Positions 24,854 through 33,940 are shown, numbered from the stretch's first letter. The stretch: 64,000 nt of DNA from Afifella pfennigii DSM 17143 (GCF_000688515.1 NZ_JHZK01000002.1:186001-250000); one strand, 5' to 3'. Notes: generated by a model from the letters alone, not told the origin. Numbers and translations: made by a program.

Positions 24854-25438
24854 ATGAACGAGGAGCAGGAGACGCTCCGCAAGGTCTATGTGCGCAGCAA
24901 GGCGCACGGGCGGCGAGGCATCCTCGCCCACGCCCTCACCGGCGAGCGGCTGCTCGCGACGCTTTTCCTCGTGCTTTCGATTTCCTACGGGCTCGGCACC
25001 TTTTCCTTCTACCGCACCTTGAGCTCCGACGTGGTCGGGCCGGCCTACTTCCCGCGCATTCTGGCGGTGATCGGCGTAGCGCTTGCTCTCGTCTATCTCG
25101 CGCGCAGCCGGCTTGAGCGCCGGGAGGAGAAGCCTTTCGAGGCGCAGCGGATCATGGCCTCGCTCGTGGGCGAGCTCTGGCCGGTGGTGCTGGTCCTCGC
25201 TTATGCGCTCCTGTTAACGCCGCTCGGCTTCATTCCCTCCACGCTCCTCTTCTTCGCTGCCACGATGATCGCCCTCGGCGAGCCGATAAGATCGGCAGTT
25301 CTTTATGCGCTCGTCGTCACCGCGGCGCTGTTCTTCCTTTTCTTCGTCTTCCTACAGGCCGAGCTGCCCATGGGCACCTTCCTGCCTCTCGACCGGATGG
25401 TCCCGCAGATCGGCGATCTGCGCCATCTCTTGTTCTAG
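24854..25438 (+). CDS. TctB-family small membrane subunit of a TTT system
   Basis: This 194-residue inner-membrane protein has a charged cytoplasmic start and four hydrophobic segments (about 40-58, 67-85, 110-130 and 145-175). It shows the TctB-typical GPAYFPRILAVIGVALALVYL and LLTPLGFIPSTLLFF stretches. Only the small subunit of TTT carriers looks like this. It sits between the tctC and tctA genes. It is longer at the N-terminus than the 149-residue TctB of the next system. The ligand is unknown. Confidence 0.85.
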   Translation: MNEEQETLRKVYVRSKAHGRRGILAHALTGERLLATLFLVLSISYGLGTFSFYRTLSSDVVGPAYFPRILAVIGVALALVYLARSRLERREEKPFEAQRIMASLVGELWPVVLVLAYALLLTPLGFIPSTLLFFAATMIALGEPIRSAVLYALVVTAALFFLFFVFLQAELPMGTFLPLDRMVPQIGDLRHLLF

Positions 25439-25452
25439 GGCGGGCGAAGGCG

Positions 25453-26946
25453 GTGTATGGCGACGTCTGGTCATCGCTTCTAGGCGGTTTTGAGCTCGCG
25501 CTGACGCCGCAATATCTCGCCTATTCCTTCGGTGGCGCCTTTCTCGGTACGGCGGTCGGTGTCCTGCCGGGCATCGGCTCGGCGGGAGCGCTGGCGATGA
25601 TGCTGCCGATCGTCTACGCGCTCGATCCTGTCGGCGCCATCATCATGCTGGCGGCGACCTATACCGGCGTCATGTATGGTGGCTCCACGGCCTCCATCCT
25701 GTTGCGTGTGCCGGGCGACACCTCCGCCGTCATCGCCTGTCTGGACGGTCACGAAATGGCCAAGCAGGGCCGGGCCGGCCCGGCGCTCTGCATTGCTGCC
25801 ATCGGTTCCTATATCGCCGGCACCATCGCCGTCGTCGGGCTGATGCTGCTGGCCCCCATCGTGGCGGAGATAGCCCTCGCTTTCAGCGCGCCGGAATACT
25901 TCGCGCTTTATCTCTTCGGCCTGACCGCGGTTTCCGCGCTTGCCGGCGATTCGCTCCTGAAGGCACTGATGGCCCTCGTCTTCGGCCTGATGATCGCCAC
26001 GGTCGGCCAGGACCTGATGGGCATTCAGCGCTTCACCTTCGGCAGTCCGGCGTTGTGGGACGGCATCCAGTTCCTTTCCGTCACGCTCGGCCTCTTCGCG
26101 CTATCGGAGGTCCTGGTGAACGCCCGGGCGGTCAAGAGCGACACCTTCGGCAAGCTCATCTCCTACCGTATCTACATCACGCTGAAAGAGATTCGCGAGA
26201 GCCTCGGTGCCATCTTCCGTGGCGGCGTCATCGGCTATGCGATCGGCGTCCTGCCGGGGGCGGGGGCGGGCATCGCCTCCTTCGTCTCCTATGCCACGGA
26301 ACGCCAGATCAGCGATCATCCGGAGCGCTTCGGCAAGGGCGAGATCAAGGGTGTGGCTGGCCCGGAATCGGCCAACAACGCCGCCAGCGCCGGCGCCTTC
26401 GTGCCGATGCTGGCGCTGGGCGTGCCGGGCTCGGCCACCACCGCCATCATGCTCGGCGCCTTTCTCGTTCTCGACATCCAGGCCGGGCCGATGCTGTTTC
26501 TGGAGCGTCCAGACGTGGTGTGGACGCTGGTCGCCGCCCTCTACATCGGCAACTTGATGCTCCTCATCCTCAATCTGCCGCTGATCGGGCTCTTCGTGCA
26601 GATTCTGCACACGCCGAGCCGGCTGCTCCTGCCGCTCATCGTCGCCATCTGCATGATCGGCATTTTCGTCAGCGACGGGCTCATCACCAGCCTCGTCTTC
26701 TTCTGCGTTTTCGGGGTCGTCGGCTATTACATGCGGCGCTTTCGCTACCCCCTGGCGCCGGTCATCCTCGGCGTCGTCCTCGGCGGCAAGATGGAAGAGG
26801 CCTTCCGCCAGTCGATGATCATGAGCCAGGGAAACATCCTGAGCTTCCTCGACCGGCCGATCGTGCTCCTCTTCCTCGGCCTGTCCGTGGTCATTCTGAT
26901 TTTGCCGCAGATCATGGGCCGCGTGCATCTGTCGGATGACGAGTAA
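25453..26946 (+). CDS. TctA-family large permease subunit of a TTT system
   Basis: This 497-residue polytopic membrane protein has the paired TctA motifs GTAVGVLPGIGSAGALAMM (near 33) and IGVLPGAGAGIASFVSYATE (near 260), plus ATYTGVMYGGSTASILLRVPG and GPESANNAASAGAFVPMLAL. It forms the secondary-transport channel that accepts ligand from the TctC receptor, driven by an ion gradient. Translation probably starts at GTG 25453, 14 bases after tctB. The stop lies inside the first codons of the acyl-CoA synthetase gene, so uptake and CoA activation are likely coupled. Confidence 0.9.
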   Translation: MYGDVWSSLLGGFELALTPQYLAYSFGGAFLGTAVGVLPGIGSAGALAMMLPIVYALDPVGAIIMLAATYTGVMYGGSTASILLRVPGDTSAVIACLDGHEMAKQGRAGPALCIAAIGSYIAGTIAVVGLMLLAPIVAEIALAFSAPEYFALYLFGLTAVSALAGDSLLKALMALVFGLMIATVGQDLMGIQRFTFGSPALWDGIQFLSVTLGLFALSEVLVNARAVKSDTFGKLISYRIYITLKEIRESLGAIFRGGVIGYAIGVLPGAGAGIASFVSYATERQISDHPERFGKGEIKGVAGPESANNAASAGAFVPMLALGVPGSATTAIMLGAFLVLDIQAGPMLFLERPDVVWTLVAALYIGNLMLLILNLPLIGLFVQILHTPSRLLLPLIVAICMIGIFVSDGLITSLVFFCVFGVVGYYMRRFRYPLAPVILGVVLGGKMEEAFRQSMIMSQGNILSFLDRPIVLLFLGLSVVILILPQIMGRVHLSDDE

Positions 26947-29077
26947 GATGCGTGTGAGCGAGAGGCAGCCGCAGCATCGGCGGGCGCTTGCAGCGCTGTT
27001 TGCGGCCCGCAGCATTGCCGTGATCGGCGCCTCGGCGGACCCGGAGCGCATTGGCGGGCGCCTCGTCGCCTATCTGAAACGCCACTTTGACGGCAATATC
27101 TATCCCGTCAATCCGCGCCGCACCGAGATCCAGGGGTTGGCAGCCTACCCCTCCGTCACAGCCGTCGGCACCCGTATCGATTTGGCGCTGATCAGCGTTC
27201 CGGCGTCTGCCGCGGTGGAAGCGCTCTCAGCCTGCGCCGAAGTCGGAATTGGCGCCGCCATCGTCTTTTCCTCTGGCTTCGCCGAGGCAGGGGCGGAGGG
27301 CGAGAAGCTGCAGACGCGAATCCGCGGCGTCGCGGAGACGAGCGGCATGGCCATCCTCGGGCCGAATTGCCTCGGAGCCATGGACGTGCGGACCGGCGTG
27401 ACGGCGACCTTCTCGCTGGCCCTTGACGTTGCGCCGCTAAGGCCCGGCAACGTTGCCGTGGTCAGCCAGAGCGGCGCCTTCGCGGCACATGTCCTGGCGT
27501 TGACCGGGCAGCGCGGCCTCGGTCTCAGTAAATGGGTGACCACCGGCAACGAGAGCGTGCTCGATGCCGCCGATATAATCGCATTCCTTGCGGGCGACGC
27601 GGCCACCGACGTCATCATGCTGTATCTGGAGGGCTGCCGCGACGGGGCGAAGCTGCGCGCTGCCCTGGACCGGGCGCGCCGGGCCGGCAAACCGGTGATT
27701 GCCATCAAGGTCGGCCGCTCCGAAGAGGGCGCGCGCGCCGCCCTTTCCCATACCGCTGCCATCGCCGGCGCCGACGAGGGTTTTGAGGCGCTGTTCAGGG
27801 CAACGGGCGTTTGCAGGGTGAAAAGCGTTGACGACTTCGTCGACGTTGCCGCGGCCGCTGCCGCAGGCCGGCTGCCGGCAGGGCGCCGCCTGGGGCTCGT
27901 CTCCATGTCGGGTGGCGTCGGCATTTTGATGGCCGATCGCTGCGCCGATTTCGGCCTTGCCGTGCCCGCCCTGCCGCCGGCGCTGCAGGAGCGCCTTTCA
28001 ACCCTCCTGCCGCATTCTTCCGTTGCCAATCCGATCGACGTGACGGCGCAGATCATCAACGAGCCGCACCTTTTCGCACAGGCGGTCGATGCGGTGCTGG
28101 ACAGTGGCGCCTGCGACGCCCTCGCCATCTTTTTGACGACGCTCGCCCACGCACCGCGGCTTCGCGAGCCGTTGATGAACGTCTTTCGCGAGCTGCGGGC
28201 CAAGCATCCTGAAAGCGTTCTCGGGATTTGTATGCTCGCCCCGGAGGCGGTGCGGCGGGAGCTTTCGGAGCTTGGCTACATCCAGATCGACGAGCCCTCT
28301 CGACTGATCGAGACGCTCGGCGCTTTGGCCGATATTCGCGGCGCGCTTGAAGCGCGCGATGTGCCGGGGCCGATCGCATCGCCGGAGCTCTACCTTCCGC
28401 TTGACGGCGGCGCTCTCTCCGAACATGCGGCCAAGGCGATCCTCGCCCGTGCCGGCCTGCCCTTCGCCGAAGAGCGCTTGGCGCGATCGGCGGCGCAGGC
28501 GCGTCGGGCCGCACGCGCCATCGGCTTTCCGGTGGTTGTGAAACTCGCCTCGCCGGATATTGCGCACAAATCGGAGATCGGCGGCGTCGTTCTGGGCCTT
28601 TGGGACGATGAGGCGGTCGCTGCCGCCTACGATCGCGTCCTCGCGCGCGCAAGCGAGGCGGCGCCGGAAGCCGAGGTCGAAGGCGTTCTCGTCGCCGCTA
28701 TGCTGACCGGCGGCCATGAACTCATTGTCGGCGGCCATATCGACGAGGTGGCCGGACCGCTGGTGACGGTCGGGGTCGGCGGCGTCTTCGTCGAGGTGCT
28801 GCGCGATACGGTCAGCGCCTGCGCGCCGATCGACCCTGCAGCCGCCACGCAATTGATCGGGCGGCTCAAGATTGCGCCGATCCTTGCGGGCGCGCGTGGC
28901 CGGCCGAAAGCCGATCTGCCGGTTCTTGCCGAGATCGTGGCGCGCCTTTCGCAGATCGTTGCGGCGAATGCCGACCAGATCGACAGCCTGGAGATCAATC
29001 CACTCTTGGTGCGAGCGGAAGGCGAAGGCGCCCTCGGACTCGATGCACTGATTGTTTCAAAACGCACAATGAGGTAG
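26936..29077 (+). CDS. ADP-forming acyl-CoA synthetase (acetate-CoA ligase family, fused alpha-beta)
   Basis: This 713-residue cytoplasmic enzyme makes an acyl-CoA from acid, CoA and ATP through acyl-phosphate and phosphohistidine intermediates. Order: CoA-binding domain (SIAVIGASADPERIGGRL, 26-43), succinyl-CoA ligase-like domains with ILGPNCLGAMD and VVSQSGAFAAHVL, the phosphorylated His272 in ALSHTAAIAG, then an ATP-grasp domain (about 485-700) with GFPVVVKLASPDIAHKSEIG. No GNAT domain is present, so it is not a Pat acetyltransferase. It overlaps tctA by 11 bases (ATG 26948 is an alternative start). It probably activates the acid brought in by the flanking TTT systems. Confidence 0.88.
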   Translation: MTSKMRVSERQPQHRRALAALFAARSIAVIGASADPERIGGRLVAYLKRHFDGNIYPVNPRRTEIQGLAAYPSVTAVGTRIDLALISVPASAAVEALSACAEVGIGAAIVFSSGFAEAGAEGEKLQTRIRGVAETSGMAILGPNCLGAMDVRTGVTATFSLALDVAPLRPGNVAVVSQSGAFAAHVLALTGQRGLGLSKWVTTGNESVLDAADIIAFLAGDAATDVIMLYLEGCRDGAKLRAALDRARRAGKPVIAIKVGRSEEGARAALSHTAAIAGADEGFEALFRATGVCRVKSVDDFVDVAAAAAAGRLPAGRRLGLVSMSGGVGILMADRCADFGLAVPALPPALQERLSTLLPHSSVANPIDVTAQIINEPHLFAQAVDAVLDSGACDALAIFLTTLAHAPRLREPLMNVFRELRAKHPESVLGICMLAPEAVRRELSELGYIQIDEPSRLIETLGALADIRGALEARDVPGPIASPELYLPLDGGALSEHAAKAILARAGLPFAEERLARSAAQARRAARAIGFPVVVKLASPDIAHKSEIGGVVLGLWDDEAVAAAYDRVLARASEAAPEAEVEGVLVAAMLTGGHELIVGGHIDEVAGPLVTVGVGGVFVEVLRDTVSACAPIDPAAATQLIGRLKIAPILAGARGRPKADLPVLAEIVARLSQIVAANADQIDSLEINPLLVRAEGEGALGLDALIVSKRTMR

Positions 29078-29081
29078 ATTT

Positions 29082-29100
29082 TTGAAACTCCGGTTGACAG
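29082..29100 (+). promoter_or_regulatory. TTGAAAC-TCC-GGTT operator-like motif before the third TTT operon
   Basis: TTGAAACTCCGGTTGACAG lies 94 bases before the tctC start and just after the synthetase stop. It fits the TTGAAAC-N3-GGTT pattern found at 35187 and 40546. A further GTTTCAA in inverted orientation lies at 29054-29060, inside the end of the preceding gene. Confidence 0.55.
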
Positions 29101-29193
29101 AGCGATACAACCTTGGAGAGATACGCTATAGCCGCTCCCAGAAAGCGGACCCTGCGCGTCACCGCGACGCGGACCAAATCAAGGGAGGAATGG

Positions 29194-30195
29194 ATGGAAC
29201 TTTCTTTCAATGGGCTTCCGATGCGCGCCAAGGCGCTGGCGCTTGGCTGCGCCGCAGCTATCGCGCTGTCGGCGGCACCGGCCTTCGCCCAGGATTATCC
29301 GAGTGGCCCGATCGAACTCGTCGTGCCTTGGAAGACCGGCGGCGGCACCGACCGTAGCGCCCGCCTATTTGCGCCATATCTGTCAGAGGCGCTCGGCGTG
29401 CCCGTCAATGTCGTCAACATCGATGGCGGCGGCGGCTGGGTCGCCTGGGACCAGATGGCCAAATGGGATCCTGGAGAGGACGATCACAAGATCGGCCTCG
29501 TCAACCTGCCGCATGTTTTCGCCTATCTCGACCCGAAGATGGGGCGCAGCGAGACGGTGGAGGATTTCAATTTCATCTCCGGGCAGACCTTCGATCCGTG
29601 CCTGTGGGTCGTCAGAACGGGTGATGAACGCTTCTCCAGCCTGGAGGAGTTCGTCAACTACGCCAAGGAAAATCCGGGCGAAGTGGTCGTCAGCACGACG
29701 GCGGTCGGCTCGGACGATTATCAAGGCCTTGCCTTCGCGGAGAAGAAGATCGACGGCTTCGAGGTCGGCAAGGTCTACGCCAACAACGACGCCAAGAAGG
29801 TGCAGGAATTGCTCGGCGAGCATACCGACGCGGTCGCCGGTAATATCTCCTACTATGTCTCCTATATAGAGGACGGTCAGATGCAGCCGCTCGCCGTCTT
29901 GAGCCGAGAGCGCTCGCCCTTCCTGCCGGATGTGCCGACCTTCAAGGAAGCCGTCGGAGTGGAGAATATTTGCTTCGCCGGCCGCACCCTGGTGGCCGCG
30001 CCGGGCCTTCCCGATGAGAAGTACAAGGTGCTCGCCGATGCCATCGCCGAGGCGCAGGCCAACCCCGAATACCGCGACAAGGAAAAGGCCGGGTCCAGCC
30101 AGATCTGGGAAGTAAGCGGCGAGGATCTGCAGAATTTCATCAAGCAGACCGAAGAAAGCGTCAAGGAAGTCGAGTACTGGAAACAGGATAGCTGA
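29194..30195 (+). CDS. TTT solute-binding protein (TctC/Bug family)
   Basis: This 333-residue periplasmic receptor has a signal peptide of about 33 residues (hydrophobic core ALALGCAAAIALSAA, cleavage AFA-QD). The mature start DYPSGPIELVVPWKTGGGTD is the Bug ligand loop. PFLPDVPTFKEAVGVENICF is the matching C-terminal motif. ATG 29194 is supported by GGGAGGAA directly upstream; a longer frame from 29113 is not. It begins the third complete TTT set, followed by a hairpin and then tctB and tctA. The sequence differs clearly from the other three receptors, so it probably binds another ligand. Confidence 0.88.
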   Translation: MELSFNGLPMRAKALALGCAAAIALSAAPAFAQDYPSGPIELVVPWKTGGGTDRSARLFAPYLSEALGVPVNVVNIDGGGGWVAWDQMAKWDPGEDDHKIGLVNLPHVFAYLDPKMGRSETVEDFNFISGQTFDPCLWVVRTGDERFSSLEEFVNYAKENPGEVVVSTTAVGSDDYQGLAFAEKKIDGFEVGKVYANNDAKKVQELLGEHTDAVAGNISYYVSYIEDGQMQPLAVLSRERSPFLPDVPTFKEAVGVENICFAGRTLVAAPGLPDEKYKVLADAIAEAQANPEYRDKEKAGSSQIWEVSGEDLQNFIKQTEESVKEVEYWKQDS

Positions 30196-30210
30196 TCATG
30201 GCTTTCGGCC

Positions 30211-30231
30211 CGCCGGCGAGCTTGGCCGGCG
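30211..30231 (+). terminator. Intra-operon hairpin between tctC and tctB
   Basis: CGCCGGC and GCCGGCG form a perfect 7-bp stem with a 7-base loop, 15 bases after the tctC stop and inside a 126-base gap before tctB. There is no T-run. It is in the same position as hairpins in two other TTT operons here and probably favours receptor over permease expression. Confidence 0.55.
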
Positions 30232-30321
30232 CGCCGATCGATCGGCCAAATGTTGCCGCGCTCTGCAAGATCCGAAGGGCGCGGCAACCATGTGACCGCG
30301 TTGCGACGTGGAGGCGCATAA

Positions 30322-30771
30322 ATGCCGCGCTATGTCGGCGAGATCATCACGGCCCTTTGCATCCTGGCGATTGCCGGCTTGGTCATCTGGCATGCTGCCG
30401 ATCTGCCGGCCGGCGGCGGCAACTTCCCCATCTTCGCGGCCGCCTCCACCATCGTACTGTGCCTCTACTGGATCGCCATGGCGCTTGCCGGCCGCCGTCA
30501 GCCGGAGCGGGCCGCGCCGGTGGATTTCGATTTCGGCTTCGACAATCTGAAGCCGATCATCGTCGTCGTCCTGACGATCTTCTATGTCGCCCTGATGTTC
30601 CCGGTCGGCTTCTTCACGATGACGGCGATCTATCTCGTCGGCATCAGCGCCCTGCTCGGGGTTCGCAACTGGCTGATGCTTGGCGCCACGCTGGCCGTGG
30701 TTATGCCGCTCATCTACCTTTTCTTCGTCTCCTTCCTGGGCGCGCGGCTGCCTCAGGGTTTTGCCGTATGA
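30322..30771 (+). CDS. TctB-family small membrane subunit of a TTT system
   Basis: This 149-residue inner-membrane protein has four hydrophobic segments (about 7-27, 37-55, 78-100 and 115-140). It shows the TctB layout of a short first helix, GGGNFPIFAAASTIVL, then a charged middle (DFDFGFDNLKP) and a C-terminal pair with FPVGFFTMTAIYLVGISALLG. The start at ATG 30322 follows GGAGG at 7 bases. It is the small subunit of the third TTT system, between its receptor and large permease. Confidence 0.85.
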   Translation: MPRYVGEIITALCILAIAGLVIWHAADLPAGGGNFPIFAAASTIVLCLYWIAMALAGRRQPERAAPVDFDFGFDNLKPIIVVVLTIFYVALMFPVGFFTMTAIYLVGISALLGVRNWLMLGATLAVVMPLIYLFFVSFLGARLPQGFAV

Positions 30772-30805
30772 ACCGCGTCGTCCCGCGCGAGTGCAGGAGC
30801 CGGCT

Positions 30806-32347
30806 GTGCTGATTGAGGCGCTCAGCTACGCCACGGCTCTGTTGTCGGTCGACGTGATGCTGGTGCTCTTGATCGGCGTGGCCGTCGGCCTCGTCATCGG
30901 CGCCATTCCCGGCCTCAGCCCGCCCATGGCGATCGCGCTGATGATCCCGGTCTCCTTCAATTTGCCGGCCGAACAGGCGCTGGTGATGATGGTGGCTTGC
31001 TACGCCGCGGGCATTTATGCCGGCTCGTTTTCCGCCATCCTTTTGCGCGCGCCCGGCACCTCCGCTTCGGCCGCCTCGTCCATCGAGGGCTACGAGCTCA
31101 CCCGGCGGGGCAAGGCCGTCGAGGCGATCCGTATCTCCACCTTCGCCTCCGTCGTTGGGGGGCTCTTGAGCGGCTTCGTCCTGCTACTGCTCGCCCCACC
31201 CCTCGCTCAGGTCGCCCTTCTCTTCGGTCCCTCCGAGTATTTCCTCATCGCCATTCTCGGCCTGACAGCGATTGCCTCCGTCTCCTTCGGCGCGCTCGCC
31301 AAGGGTCTCATCTCCGGCATGCTGGGCCTCTTCCTGGCCACCGTTGGCATCGACCTCTATTCCGGTTTTCCGCGCTTCGTCTTCGGCATCACGCCGCTTT
31401 CTTCCGGCATCGACATCATGCCGGCGATCATCGGCCTGTTTGCCTTTGCGCAAGGCCTGCAGCTCTGCCTCGGCCCGGCGCACGACACCATCGCCGGGGT
31501 GACGAAGCTTAGCTGGAACCTGTTTCCCAAACGCTCCGAAATTCATCATGTGCGCTGGTCGCTGGTGCGCGGCTGGAGCTGCGGTCTCGTCCTCGGCATC
31601 ATCCCTGCCGCCGGAGCGAGCGTGGCGCAATGGATCGCCTATGCCTGGGAAATCCGGCGCGGTAAGCCCGGCGACAAGTTCGGCGAGGGCGAGATCAAGG
31701 GCCTGGCGGCGACCGAAGGCTCCAATAACGGCTCCACCGGGACCTCGCTCATTCCCATGTTCGTGCTCGGCGTGCCGGGTGGCATCTCGGCGGCGGTCAT
31801 CCTCGGCGCGCTGATCATCCATGGGCTGCAGCCGGGCATGCGGCTCTTCACCAACAATCCCGACGTCGTCTACACCGTCATCTGGGGCTTTATCCTGGCC
31901 AATATCGTCATGGGTGTTCTAGCCGCGTTGATGGCGCGGCTTCTTGCCTATTCCACGGTGTTCCCGAAGGGCCTGATTGCACCGCTCATCCTGATCTTCT
32001 CGGTCCTCGGCACCTACACCAACTCCCACAACCTCTTCGATGTATGGCTGATGATCGCCTTCGGCGTCCTCGGCTATTTCATGATGGCCTATCGCTTCTC
32101 CACGGCGGGCGTCTTGCTCGGCCTCATCCTCGGGCCGATTGCGGAGAACGGCTTGCGGGACCTGATGGTGGTCTCGCATGGCAGCCCGATCCTGTTCACC
32201 CTGCAGCGGCCTATCTCGCTGGCGCTCATCGGCCTTATCGCTCTCGTCGTCTTCTATTCCACGCGCCAGACGATCCGCGAGCGCCGCGACCGCGAGACGA
32301 TTGCCAAGGTGACCGGCGAGGAAGACGTGGCGAAGGGCGAGGCCTGA
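30806..32347 (+). CDS. TctA-family large permease subunit of a TTT system
   Basis: This 513-residue membrane protein has both TctA glycine repeats (GLVIGAIPGLSPPMAIALM near 25; VLGIIPAAGASVAQWIAYAW near 260) and the AGIYAGSFSAILLRAPGTS and EGSNNGSTGTSLIPMFVLG segments. GTG 30806 is taken as start because AGGAG lies 6 bases upstream and the following IEALSYATALLS matches TctA N-termini. Earlier in-frame codons run back into the tctB gene in another frame. The second repeat reads PAAGAS rather than PGAGAS, a minor change. It ends 42 bases from a convergent thiolase-like gene. Confidence 0.88.
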   Translation: MLIEALSYATALLSVDVMLVLLIGVAVGLVIGAIPGLSPPMAIALMIPVSFNLPAEQALVMMVACYAAGIYAGSFSAILLRAPGTSASAASSIEGYELTRRGKAVEAIRISTFASVVGGLLSGFVLLLLAPPLAQVALLFGPSEYFLIAILGLTAIASVSFGALAKGLISGMLGLFLATVGIDLYSGFPRFVFGITPLSSGIDIMPAIIGLFAFAQGLQLCLGPAHDTIAGVTKLSWNLFPKRSEIHHVRWSLVRGWSCGLVLGIIPAAGASVAQWIAYAWEIRRGKPGDKFGEGEIKGLAATEGSNNGSTGTSLIPMFVLGVPGGISAAVILGALIIHGLQPGMRLFTNNPDVVYTVIWGFILANIVMGVLAALMARLLAYSTVFPKGLIAPLILIFSVLGTYTNSHNLFDVWLMIAFGVLGYFMMAYRFSTAGVLLGLILGPIAENGLRDLMVVSHGSPILFTLQRPISLALIGLIALVVFYSTRQTIRERRDRETIAKVTGEEDVAKGEA

Positions 32348-32366
32348 AGGCAAACTCCGCCTCCGT

Positions 32367-32383
32367 CGGGGCCGCCGGCCCCG
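32367..32383. terminator. Bidirectional hairpin between convergent genes
   Basis: CGGGGCC and GGCCCCG form a perfect 7-bp stem with a 3-base loop in the 42-base gap between tctA and the thiolase-like gene. There is no T-run on either side, so terminator activity is only probable. Confidence 0.4.
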
Positions 32384-32389
32384 GTCGCC

Positions 32390-33541
32390 TCAAAGCGCGG
32401 CTTCGGTGCCTAGAAGAACGCTCACCTCGGCGGAAAGCGTACCGCCATTACCGTGGCAAAGCGCGATCTCGGCGCCCTTCACCTGCCGTTTGCCCGCCTC
32501 TCCGCGCAGCTGCCGCGTCGCCTCTATCAGGAGGAAGACGCCATACATGCCCGGATGACAGCAGGAGAGGCCGCCACCGTTGGTGTTGACCGGCAGATGA
32601 CCGCCCGGCGCGATGCCGCCGCCCGACACGAAGGCGCCGCCCTCGCCCTTGTTGCAGAAGCCGAGATCCTCCAGGAACAGGATCGTGTTGATGGTGAAGG
32701 CGTCGTAGAGCTCCACGACGTCGACGTCCTCTGGCGCAAGGCCGGCCATGGCAAAGGCCCGCTCGCCGCTCTCCTTGGCCGAGGTGACGGTGAGGTCTTC
32801 GGCGGCTGAGATCTGCCGATACCAGGTGGCGGCCGCCCCGCCGAGGAAATAGATCGGCGCCTTCGCCATGTCCCTGGCGCGCTCGGCCGCCACCATGACG
32901 ATGGCGCCGGCGCCGTCGGTGACCAGGCAGCAATCTCGCACGGAAAGCGGATCGCAGACCATGCGCGCGGAAAGGACCTCTTCCAGGGTGGTTTCGCCGC
33001 GTTCACTCGCCTCCGGGTTCATCTGCGCCCATTTGCGCGCCGCCAGCGCCACCTCGGCGAGCTGCTCGCGCGTGGTGCCGAATTCGTGCATGTGCCGCGC
33101 GGCGCTGAGCGCGTAGGCGGCGATCGGAAAGCGCGGCTTATAGGCCGCCTCGTATTTCGGCATGTCGGCCATAGTGGTATGGCGGCCGGAGGCTGAACGC
33201 TGGTTGGAGCCGTAGCAGATCAGTGCCACCTTGCAGAGGCCGGCTTGCAGCGCCATCGCCGCCTGGATGACGTAGTCCTCAAACGAGGCGCCGCCGAGAT
33301 TGGTGCCGACGGTGACGGCCGGCTTCAGGCCAAGATATTCAGCCGTCGTCAGGGTCGGGAAGAAGTTGACGAGGCTCGCCGTGAACAGCCCGTCGACGTC
33401 GCGCATCGTCAGCCCGGCCTCCTCCAGCGCCTGTTTGGAGGCCTCGGCGATGAGTTCCAGATGCGAGCGCCCCGGAGCGAGGCCGATACCGGCCGTGCCC
33501 GCCCCGACGATGGCCGCGGCGCCTTTGAGATTGCCCATCAT
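32390..33541 (-). CDS. SCP2-type thiolase-like protein lacking the nucleophilic cysteine; possible retro-aldolase
   Basis: The 383-residue protein has the SCP2-thiolase fold. The ELYDAFTINTILFLEDLGF segment, the FCNKGEGGAFVSGGG run, LPVNTNGGGLSCCHPGMYG and CHGNGG are typical of the bacterial lipid-transfer/thiolase group. The position where thiolases carry the nucleophilic Cys reads TNLGGAS, with Leu82. Cys-less members that pair with a DUF35 protein include the steroid side-chain aldolase Ltp2, which cleaves beta-hydroxyacyl-CoA by a retro-aldol reaction with Tyr residues. The next gene upstream in the operon is a DUF35 protein, then an acyl-CoA dehydrogenase. A retro-aldolase is inferred; a non-catalytic or condensing role remains possible. 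Confidence 0.82.
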   Translation of the reverse strand: MMGNLKGAAAIVGAGTAGIGLAPGRSHLELIAEASKQALEEAGLTMRDVDGLFTASLVNFFPTLTTAEYLGLKPAVTVGTNLGGASFEDYVIQAAMALQAGLCKVALICYGSNQRSASGRHTTMADMPKYEAAYKPRFPIAAYALSAARHMHEFGTTREQLAEVALAARKWAQMNPEASERGETTLEEVLSARMVCDPLSVRDCCLVTDGAGAIVMVAAERARDMAKAPIYFLGGAAATWYRQISAAEDLTVTSAKESGERAFAMAGLAPEDVDVVELYDAFTINTILFLEDLGFCNKGEGGAFVSGGGIAPGGHLPVNTNGGGLSCCHPGMYGVFLLIEATRQLRGEAGKRQVKGAEIALCHGNGGTLSAEVSVLLGTEAAL

Positions 33542-33546
33542 CGCAC

Positions 33547-33924
33547 CTACGCCGGATCGAAGACGACGAAAGCGGTATCGCCATCGCGGGCGATGCGCGC
33601 CTTGACGGCCATGCCGATCGCCACCTCTTCAGGGCGAACGCTTTCCACGCGGCTCATGAGCTTCGGGCCTTCGGCCAGCTCGATGATGGAAAGATTGTAG
33701 TCGCCGCCGCGCTCCGGCTTCTGGCGGATGATGGTCGTGGAATAGACCTTGCCGTTGCCGCAGGCTTCGACCCAGGTAAGGTTGTCGGAGCCCGAATAGG
33801 GGCTGAAGCGGCGGGGATAGAAGACATGCCGGCCGGTATCCTCGCAGCGTTGGATGCAGAACCGGCCTTCCTTGAGCCGTTCTTCGAACTCGGCGTCCGG
33901 GCCGAGTCGTTCCGTCTCGCTCAT
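33547..33924 (-). CDS. DUF35/OB-fold acyl-CoA-associated protein with degenerate zinc ribbon
   Basis: This 125-residue protein has the rubredoxin-like ribbon plus OB-fold layout of DUF35 proteins. In the ribbon, only Cys27 of the usual four cysteines remains. The other positions read Thr30, Ser41 and Ser44 (RCEDTGRHVFYPRRFSPYSG), so zinc is probably not bound. The OB part continues LTWVEACGNGKVYSTTII and MAVKARIARDGD. DUF35 proteins form complexes with thiolase-fold partners and contribute acyl-CoA binding. Here the partner is the adjacent thiolase-like gene, five bases downstream. ATG 33924 is used; a frame from 33960 adds 12 unlikely residues. Confidence 0.82.
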   Translation of the reverse strand: MSETERLGPDAEFEERLKEGRFCIQRCEDTGRHVFYPRRFSPYSGSDNLTWVEACGNGKVYSTTIIRQKPERGGDYNLSIIELAEGPKLMSRVESVRPEEVAIGMAVKARIARDGDTAFVVFDPA

Positions 33925-33940
33925 GGCGTTCCCCTTGGTT

